From positions 25,134 to 89,133 of the forward strand of contig CAUDNR010002190.1 of NCBI GenBank assembly GCA_958430865.1: DNA of 64,000 nt, read 5' to 3'. Shown here in pieces: positions 58,106-64,000 of this stretch. Source of the stretch: Entrophospora sp. SA101. Its lineage: Eukaryota > Glomeromycota > Glomeromycetes > Entrophosporales > Entrophosporaceae. The translations under genes and the position numbers were made by a program. How positions within the stretch are numbered: position 1 is the first letter of the stretch; each line of letters begins with the position of its first letter. The notes under the pieces were generated by a model. The model ran no database searches, was not told the DNA's origin, and saw only the letters and a list, made by a program, of their open reading frames with translations.

Positions 58106-59298
58106 TCGAATATCATATAGTGATAATAATAATAAACAATAGCAACTGACTTTTTATTTTATTTTCTTAAGCCATAGTAATAATATTGATTATAAACACA
58201 AAATAGTTTTACAAATGGGTTAAAACCCTTAACAATAAAAATAAAAATCATATAGAATTTGTTGCATCAAGCTGTGAATTAATATTTTACATTTTATAAA
58301 CGAATAATTCGAGTAGACAGATAAAACGATAATTCTAATAAGAATTTGTATTACACTACTCAAATGTCAATGATAATTTGTCCTCCACTGGGAAGATCGG
58401 TATCCACATTTTACCAAAAAGCCTGTTAATATTAAAATTTTCAAAGCTCATTTTCTGCTAAATGTTCGTAAATTTTCAATATGGAGAAACGTCAGCATTT
58501 GCAAATTACTTTATTGTATTTGAAATACATCTCACTTTCTTTAGAGCAGAAAATGATTATTGTAGTGAAGCTAATGAAATTGAAAGTTATTTATTAGGGT
58601 CCCCAACATGATGTTTTCCCAACAACTCATTTCATTGACTAACTGACCACTTTATACAAATTAAATCGAGGCTAGTTTTATTAATTGCACTTTAGAAAAC
58701 ACACTGTCGGAAAACGGTTGACTAAATGTCAGTCAATCATTTCGGTGACGGATATCTGCATCACTAATTATGACACTGTATATATAACAATGTATATTCT
58801 GATAAACAACACCCATTCTTTAATGGTTGTTTCTATCAATGCTAAGGATACGTAAAATTTTTATTTGATCTCAAATATGAAATAATTTTATGTCTTCATC
58901 ATAAAGAATTTAATTTTGCTTACAAGATAGGTTTTTCCCAGCTCAGCAAACCATCAACTTCTACCAATAACATCTACCACAGTCCCGCTTAGGTTTTTTA
59001 ACAATAGATAAATATAATATATATTGAACAGATTCAAGACAAAATTTATAATCAAGTAAATCTTTTTCTTTGTTTTCAATATTTCTTTGATTTTTTTGCA
59101 ACGGGTAAATGTGTGTATAATAAACAGCAATTAAATCTTTATTTAATTTATTCAACTTGCACTTTTTTATACTAAAGGTTTGATTTATATATTTAATTGA
59201 ATCATTAATTACATTGAATAGTTAATTATATTGAATAATTAAATATCAAAATCAAACCTGTTTTCACTTTTATTTGATTCTTCAAAATTTTTCAGCTT

Positions 59299-59445
59299 AG
59301 TAGGTAACAGTATAACGTAAGTAGGTAACAGTATATATATACTGTTACCTACTTACGTTATACTGTTACCTACTTACGTTAGACTGTTACCTACTTATGA
59401 TTAGACTGTTACCTACTTATAGGTATATTGCTACCTACTTATTTT
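59299..59445. repeat. 76-bp palindrome array (copy E)
   Basis: Direct copy of 25280-25426; the palindrome is unchanged. Confidence 0.9.
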
Positions 59446-59717
59446 ATAGCTACTCATTTTGACCTCTAATAAGCTTGTTATTTGCTTCCTTTTAATGATT
59501 TGATGATATGTAGATCGCATTTATATTGCCATTTAAGAGCTACTGAGACACGTGCCAGTGTAGCATGCGTTTTGCTTTTGCCTCGTCATTCGTATGCTGG
59601 TTTGATGATTGTGGCCGATTTCTACTATTAGGCTACATGGGTAAAAAATATATCTGACGATGCATTCAGTCATATATCATCATTTGTGGGCCCGATGTGA
59701 GGGCTATGCCCGAACCC

Positions 59718-60083
59718 GGCACGTAGTGCCTTAGCTTTCTGATTAATTCCTCGATTAGGGCCAGAGTTGAGGCACATAGTGCCGAAATAGTATTCGTGAC
59801 CTGGCTTTGTATGATGTGTTCGAATATCAATCGAGGATGAGGCACGTAGTGCCGAATTGTTATCCTATTTGGAAACGCGAGGATGAGGCACGTAGTGCCG
59901 AATCGTTATCCTATTTGGTGACCCGAGGATGAGGCACGTAGTGCCGAATCATTATCCTATTTGGTAACCCGAGGATGAGGCACGTAGTGCCGAATCGTTA
60001 TCCTATTTGGTAACCCAAGGATGAGGCACGTAGTGCCGAATTGTTATCCTATTTGGTAACCCGAGGATGAGGCACATAGTGCC
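59718..60083. repeat. GGCAC-GTA-GTGCC hairpin array (copy E)
   Basis: Direct copy of 25699-26064, with the same eight cores and 44-46 bp spacing. Confidence 0.93.
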
Positions 60084-60819
60084 GAATTGTTATCATATCC
60101 GTTGATACCCCAAAGCATAATTTTATATATTATATATCTTTCTGTAATAATTATACCTTGGGGTATCACTTTTTTTCGATGCCTATTTGTATGTAACCCC
60201 AAAGCATAATTTTATATATCTTTCTGTAATAATTATACCTTGGGGTATCATCTTTTTTCAGTCTTTAGCTGGCTTATATCGATACCTAAATCATACTTTT
60301 ATATATTTCAGGATATCACTATATTGAAAACTTTGGAATATCACTATATCAAAAACTTTGGGATATCACTATATTGAAAACTTTGGGATATCACTATATT
60401 GAAAACTTTGGGATAACACTATCAAAAACTTTGGGATATCACTATATCAAAAACTTTGGGATATCACTATATCGAAAACTTTGGGATATCATTATCAAAC
60501 ATGTATCAAAAAACGTGAACACTATTTATAATCAGAAAATGAAACTTTGGGGTATCACTAATTCGAAAACTTTGGAGTATCACTTTTTTTGATATCTTGA
60601 AGTATTATTTTTATTAATACCTAAATTAGGCAACACAAAAATGGTTATCGAATACGTACCTTATATATCAGAAGCATTAATTTTTTATTTGAATTTTTTC
60701 TCATATTAATTGTAAGAGGCGACAAAAACCCTTTACCCGGATATATAACTAGCCAAATGTAGCAATCTCTCTTCTCCAGAAATTACTACTTAACTAGATT
60801 GTATTATCTTAAACAACAG
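60084..60819. repeat. Tandem CTTTGGGATATCAC repeats and cassette 2 flank
   Basis: 60315-60490 consists of about 23-bp units built on GAAAACTTTGGGATATCACT. The units differ in number and sequence from 26228-26405, although DNA on both sides is shared. 60640-60819 is the common orphan-tail flank, shortened here. No gene. Confidence 0.8.
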
Positions 60820-60958
60820 TTACGCATATTCAATGAGGGCCAAAGAGCGGGTTTTTAATTCTTTTTTGTATGGAGTAGTAGGAACTTTCATTTTAGCTTC
60901 AAACTTCTGCTTATAATCCAAGAAATCCGCCTCACTCATACTCTCGCGCTCTTTTTTC
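60820..60958 (-). pseudogene. Orphan 3' end of the large cassette ORF (cassette 2)
   Basis: Minus-strand tail with a PTTPYKKELKNP-like segment and a changed end (TAA at 60820-60822). It is the counterpart of 26828-26966, followed by the same pyrimidine run. Confidence 0.75.
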
Positions 60959-61056
60959 TTTTTTTCTCTCAAGTTCGAAAAAAAAGTGATACTCCAAGGT
61001 ATATTTAACTAATTTTCATTGATTATTTTTTTCAAATAATATAAATAAAAGGCATA

Positions 61057-61203
61057 TTATATAGCACTATTTATATCTAAAGAAATCGATTCTTCATCAC
61101 TTTGAAGAAATTTTATAAGCTTTGTTTTTACGTCATTTTCAATTTTTTGCCAGTTTGGATTGATATTATCTTGAGAGCTCATTTTGTATAATAACTGTTT
61201 CAT
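61057..61203 (-). pseudogene. Small cassette protein, shortened by a stop
   Basis: Nearly identical to 27017-27211, but codon 49 is TAA (61057-61059) where the other copy has GAA, leaving 48 codons. The DNA beyond the stop still matches. Confidence 0.5.
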
Positions 61204-61250
61204 ATAATTTTTAAGAATTAATAAATTTATTTAACTTCTATTTTTCTTCA

Positions 61251-62438
61251 TTATCCGACGATCCACATATCCCGTAACCACTCACTTTTCCTCTCCATTC
61301 CCCGTGTAGGCCTCAATACCACAAACCACATAACTGCGATAATTAATAGAATAAGACAAATATATGCTGATAGCGATTCAATCAAAGAGGGGGTATGTGT
61401 CAAAGACACTGAGCTCTGCCCACAATTTTCCGGCTGTGCAAGGTAAGGAGTCATATTCGGTATTTCCTGAAGTGTATTGTTGTTAGTTTTGCTAATATCG
61501 ATTTCGTCACTTATCTCGGGAATAATCTCTGTATCTACTCTTGGAGATGAGGCATAGCCTCGAATTACTGATTCCTCAGGTATAGAAGTTCTTTCATTAT
61601 CAGTGTTATCTGGTATAATAGCAGAGCTAGTGTCAGTGGCAAAGCCACGAGTCTTCGACTCAAGACACATGGTATCGATTTTTCCAGCTTGATCCATATT
61701 TTTTCCACGTAGAAAATATTGACTGATGTTTTTGCTAGGCTCACTAACTGCAGATATATCAATAGATTTGATTATGGAACTTTGTTCCTCGCTCTGCGTA
61801 TTTTTTTCATTATCTCCACCAACTATGGGTTCTGATATATCCTCTGATTTTAGATGTTCAAGCTCACTAACTTTTAAGGATAATTCATCTTTCATGCGCT
61901 CCAATTCAGTTATTTTGGACTTGAGAGAATCGATCCTGGAAGCTTTCAGAGATGAGTCCTTCTGAGCTGAAAATAATTTCTCTTCCAATGACTTTATTCT
62001 AGATTGGAAAGAATTCGCCTCTTCCATTTTTTTGTAATACTTGGTTTGATAGCCAGTAAGAGAAAGTTCTTTAAGAGCACCCTGGGATACAAGATTAGTA
62101 TTTTCGCTCTGTAACTGTTTGATTTCTTCTTTGAGTTGTTTCATATTTGAGTCATTTCGTGTTTTGGCATCGGTGATTCGATTTAATTTTTTCCGGAGAC
62201 GTAAAATTTTTTCATTTTTTGATTTCAACTCTTTTGCAAGTTCATCTGATCGTGTTTCTGCAAGCACTTTGGCATTTCTAAAATCAGAACATTTATTAGC
62301 AAAAAATTCGGTTTTAATGAGTAACTCATTACGTTCAGATTCAAGCTCACGTTCTCTAGTGCTATCTAATTTATATCCACGCCCTTGAAAATTTTCGGCA
62401 ACAGTAGATCCACTATTTAAGGTATGTATTGGTGCCAT
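61251..62438 (-). CDS. Coiled-coil protein with C-terminal membrane anchor (cassette 2)
   Basis: 395 residues from the ATG at 62438 (MAPIHTLNSG); a TTG eight codons upstream is less likely. Residues about 20-190 form a charged coiled coil. The middle shares QYFLRGKNMDQAGKIDT and DEIDISKTN with the 27260-28291 protein, and the membrane segment AYICLILLIIAVMWFVVL (about 353-375) and final LRDMWIVG are the same. Compared with cassette 1 it has two in-frame inserts that coincide with mini-hairpins: 61636-61661 (TRGFATDTSSA) and 61549-61561 (IRGYAS). The coiled coil is much more diverged than the anchor. Function unknown. Confidence 0.75.
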   Translation of the reverse strand: MAPIHTLNSGSTVAENFQGRGYKLDSTRERELESERNELLIKTEFFANKCSDFRNAKVLAETRSDELAKELKSKNEKILRLRKKLNRITDAKTRNDSNMKQLKEEIKQLQSENTNLVSQGALKELSLTGYQTKYYKKMEEANSFQSRIKSLEEKLFSAQKDSSLKASRIDSLKSKITELERMKDELSLKVSELEHLKSEDISEPIVGGDNEKNTQSEEQSSIIKSIDISAVSEPSKNISQYFLRGKNMDQAGKIDTMCLESKTRGFATDTSSAIIPDNTDNERTSIPEESVIRGYASSPRVDTEIIPEISDEIDISKTNNNTLQEIPNMTPYLAQPENCGQSSVSLTHTPSLIESLSAYICLILLIIAVMWFVVLRPTRGMERKSEWLRDMWIVG

Positions 62439-62480
62439 ATAATTAGAGAATATGTTTAACAAAAAATTGAATTAATTTTG

Positions 62481-62620
62481 ATTTTTAACGTTATTTAACA
62501 ATAGCAAATGGTAACCTTTGATTTTTAACGTTATTTAACAATAGCAAATGGTAACCTTTGATTTTTAACGTTATTTAACAGTAGTAGATGGTAAACTTTG
62601 ATTTTTAACGTTATTTATCC
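62481..62620. promoter_or_regulatory. 40-bp iterons in the divergent promoter (cassette 2)
   Basis: Three full tandem copies and one partial copy of a 40-bp unit starting ATTTTTAACGTTATTTAACA (62481, 62521, 62561, partial from 62601). They lie between the divergent starts at 62438 and 62711. Each unit holds the palindromic words TAACGTTA and GTTATTTAAC. A regulatory role is inferred from the position. Confidence 0.55.
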
Positions 62621-62710
62621 ATGTAAAATATTAAATTTCGATATTTATTATCTTTTATTAAGTAAAGTAATAATCTTCGACCCAATTCGAAAAAAAAACA
62701 TCTTTGAACA

Positions 62711-63205
62711 ATGTCCACTCCACATCTAAAAACTTATTATCGCCGAGGTGCTACTATTTTAACACCTGAGCAAATCGAAGAGATTAGGAAATCCAAAAAT
62801 AAGGTTCCTAAATATGTGCTAGTAAGGAATTTCCATATTAATGAAAATCGTGTTGAGGATATATGGAAAAATAGCGAGCGTTCTCAACAGAATGGGGACC
62901 ACAGCTTATCAAATACAGTAGATCGGTTTCCTGATTCACCTCATTTACTAAACATTGGCATGGATGAAAACGTTATGCAAGTAAACTCTATTGTTACCTC
63001 AGATAAGCAGACAAAAAAGACTAGCAGAAAAAAAAAGGACAATTCTAGTGCGGAATTATCTAAAGGTGGAGATCTATCGGAATCGAAAACCATACATCAT
63101 TCTATTTTAAATAATCAGTCTACTTCGTCAGTGCCAGAAAATGAAGTGCAAGCCAGAATGTCACATTTGCGAAAATATGCTAAAGAGCTTCAAGCTGAAT
63201 CCTGA
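62711..63205 (+). CDS. Small HTH-like DNA-binding protein (cassette 2)
   Basis: 164 residues from ATG (MSTPHLKTYYRRGA). Residues about 18-55 (TPEQIEEIRKSKNKVPKYVL, then a segment ending NRVEDIW) form an HTH-like unit, equivalent to 28565-29152. A KKTSRKKK basic block and a Ser-rich tail follow. The end overlaps the convergent protease remnant by about 16 bases. Possibly a regulator of the cassette. Confidence 0.6.
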   Translation: MSTPHLKTYYRRGATILTPEQIEEIRKSKNKVPKYVLVRNFHINENRVEDIWKNSERSQQNGDHSLSNTVDRFPDSPHLLNIGMDENVMQVNSIVTSDKQTKKTSRKKKDNSSAELSKGGDLSESKTIHHSILNNQSTSSVPENEVQARMSHLRKYAKELQAES

Positions 63206-63993
63206 ATTTGAATCAATTCCTTTTCAAGATATTCAGCATAATCTAGAACTCTAAGAAATTCATCTTTGAGGTTTTGTCGTGTGTCCCAAACCTTAGAATG
63301 GAACTCTAAGATTTCAGTATCTGGAATGAAATTAAGATTAATCACGCTTTTTTTTTTAACTCTGTATCTGTCTCTTCAGAAATAGATGGAATTGCATTAA
63401 CATGTTGTACCTCAAGCTTATTTTCGACTTATGCATAGTAACTGGAATGTAAAAATCTTTCCCGTTGCAATTGATCTTCAGTAAATTCTTTTCCCCGAGT
63501 ATTTGATATTTGTGGTGTGGTAGAGGAAAGGATTGCTCAATAACAGCATAGGCTTATCATATCCAATAACTACAAAATCTAAATAAAATATACAATCTGG
63601 GGCTAGGGTTAACGGTACATTATAAACCATTCCAATAGATTTTGTCAGAACAGTGGTTGCTCTCTTGAAATAACGAGTAGTACTTTTATCGATTTTTAAA
63701 CCCAAGCGTTCAGCAATGTCTCTAGACATAAGTAAAGTATTTGAGCCAGGATCGACTGTAATTGCCAAAAGTACTAGATGTTTGATTTTACCCCGAACAG
63801 TTGGAATATCTATCACATCCTTATCCTGGATAAAGTTAATTTCCATACCTTCGACAACTTCTTCATCTTCAGTCTCGCTTTTTTGGAGTGTATCATTTGC
63901 GGTACTAAATTTCTGAAAATTTCGTAAGATTTTACTTATAGCCTCCTCTAATAAAGTGGAATTTACAAGCTCACTTTGAATTATTTCACGCAT
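63190..63993 (-). pseudogene. pro: Retropepsin-like protease, frameshifted and cut by the window end (cassette 2)
   Basis: The first 171 codons contain the active-site-like TVDPGSNTLLMS (Asp81; DPG in place of DTG/DSG) and LLLSNPFL, then stop at 63478. In another frame the protein goes on with HHKYQILGEKNLLKINCNGK and IPVTMHKSK, matching the end of the cassette 1 protease. After further shifts (near 63425 and in the A-run at about 63349-63358) an acidic/helical tail runs to 63190. Several single-base breaks show decay or base errors. The frame may extend beyond 63993, where gag would be expected. Confidence 0.65.
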
Positions 63994-64000
63994 TCGTCTC

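Larger units (their letters stand above)
51727..60083 (-). repeat. Repeat unit copy E (complete, HRD3 on -)
   Basis: Direct repeat of copy C. A 107-bp deletion at about 57322 removes the segment between ATTAATATCTA and CTATGTAAAAAA. After that the offset is 34019, and the match continues through the hairpin array to about 60158. 56443-59298 holds no supported gene. Confidence 0.95.

Noticed and set aside
60374..60592. 72-codon plus-strand ORF with YHYIENFGI repeats
   Set aside because: Translated tandem repeats of cassette 2 flank.
1..64000. tRNA, rRNA or snoRNA genes
   Set aside because: Scanned by eye for tRNA box A/B words and rRNA cores; none convincing. A covariance-model search would be needed to exclude small RNAs.

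Overview
The window is AT-rich eukaryotic nuclear DNA. Genes carry short introns (about 70-120 bp) with GT..AG ends. Hrd3/Sel1 proteins, a TKL-like kinase with a Cys-x2-Cys N-terminus, MULE and pogo-type transposons and gag-bearing elements together fit an arbuscular mycorrhizal fungus of the Rhizophagus type (Glomeromycotina). That assignment is inferred from family knowledge; no rRNA or tRNA gene was seen that could test it.

The layout is dominated by one repeat unit, present in five copies of alternating orientation. Each full unit contains, in order, a GGCAC-GTA-GTGCC hairpin array, a 76-bp perfect palindrome, about 3 kb of AT-rich non-coding DNA, a pogo-like MITE, a small divergent ORF and an 11-exon HRD3/SEL1L gene. 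Copy A (1-2870) holds only the distal part. B (7475-15434, +) and C (17601-26064, -) face each other across a 2.17-kb spacer (15435-17600). D (34656-41594, +) is a decayed and truncated copy. E (51727-60083, -) is a near-exact direct repeat of C. A spacer with a 169-bp MITE and a degenerate transposase fragment, and then a broken kinase gene, lie beyond HRD3 in the D and E contexts (41595-51726). Three runs of 10 Ns (7441-7450, 32249-32258, 45780-45789) each sit inside the spacer of one large palindrome, so part of this mirror-image structure may come from scaffolding.

Two stretches outside the unit carry other elements. 3855-7440 has a 16-bp minisatellite fused to a gene remnant, and a frameshifted MULE transposase with a FLYWCH finger. 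26828-34033 and its diverged relative 60820-64000 (cut by the window end) share a gene cassette not matched here to any named element: a small ORF, a coiled-coil protein with a C-terminal membrane anchor (-), a divergently transcribed small HTH-like protein (+), a retropepsin-like protease (-) and, in the first copy, a CCHC Gag (-) joined to the protease by a likely -1 frameshift site. An opposing 590-codon ORF, possibly the C-terminal part of a replication/origin-binding protein, follows an N gap. No reverse transcriptase, RNase H or integrase is visible in the cassette.

The most unusual signals are the recurrent cassette, the Gag-Pro frameshift site, and a family of 13-bp mini-hairpins (5-bp arms, 3-nt loop) that occur in satellite arrays and also in frame inside cassette genes.
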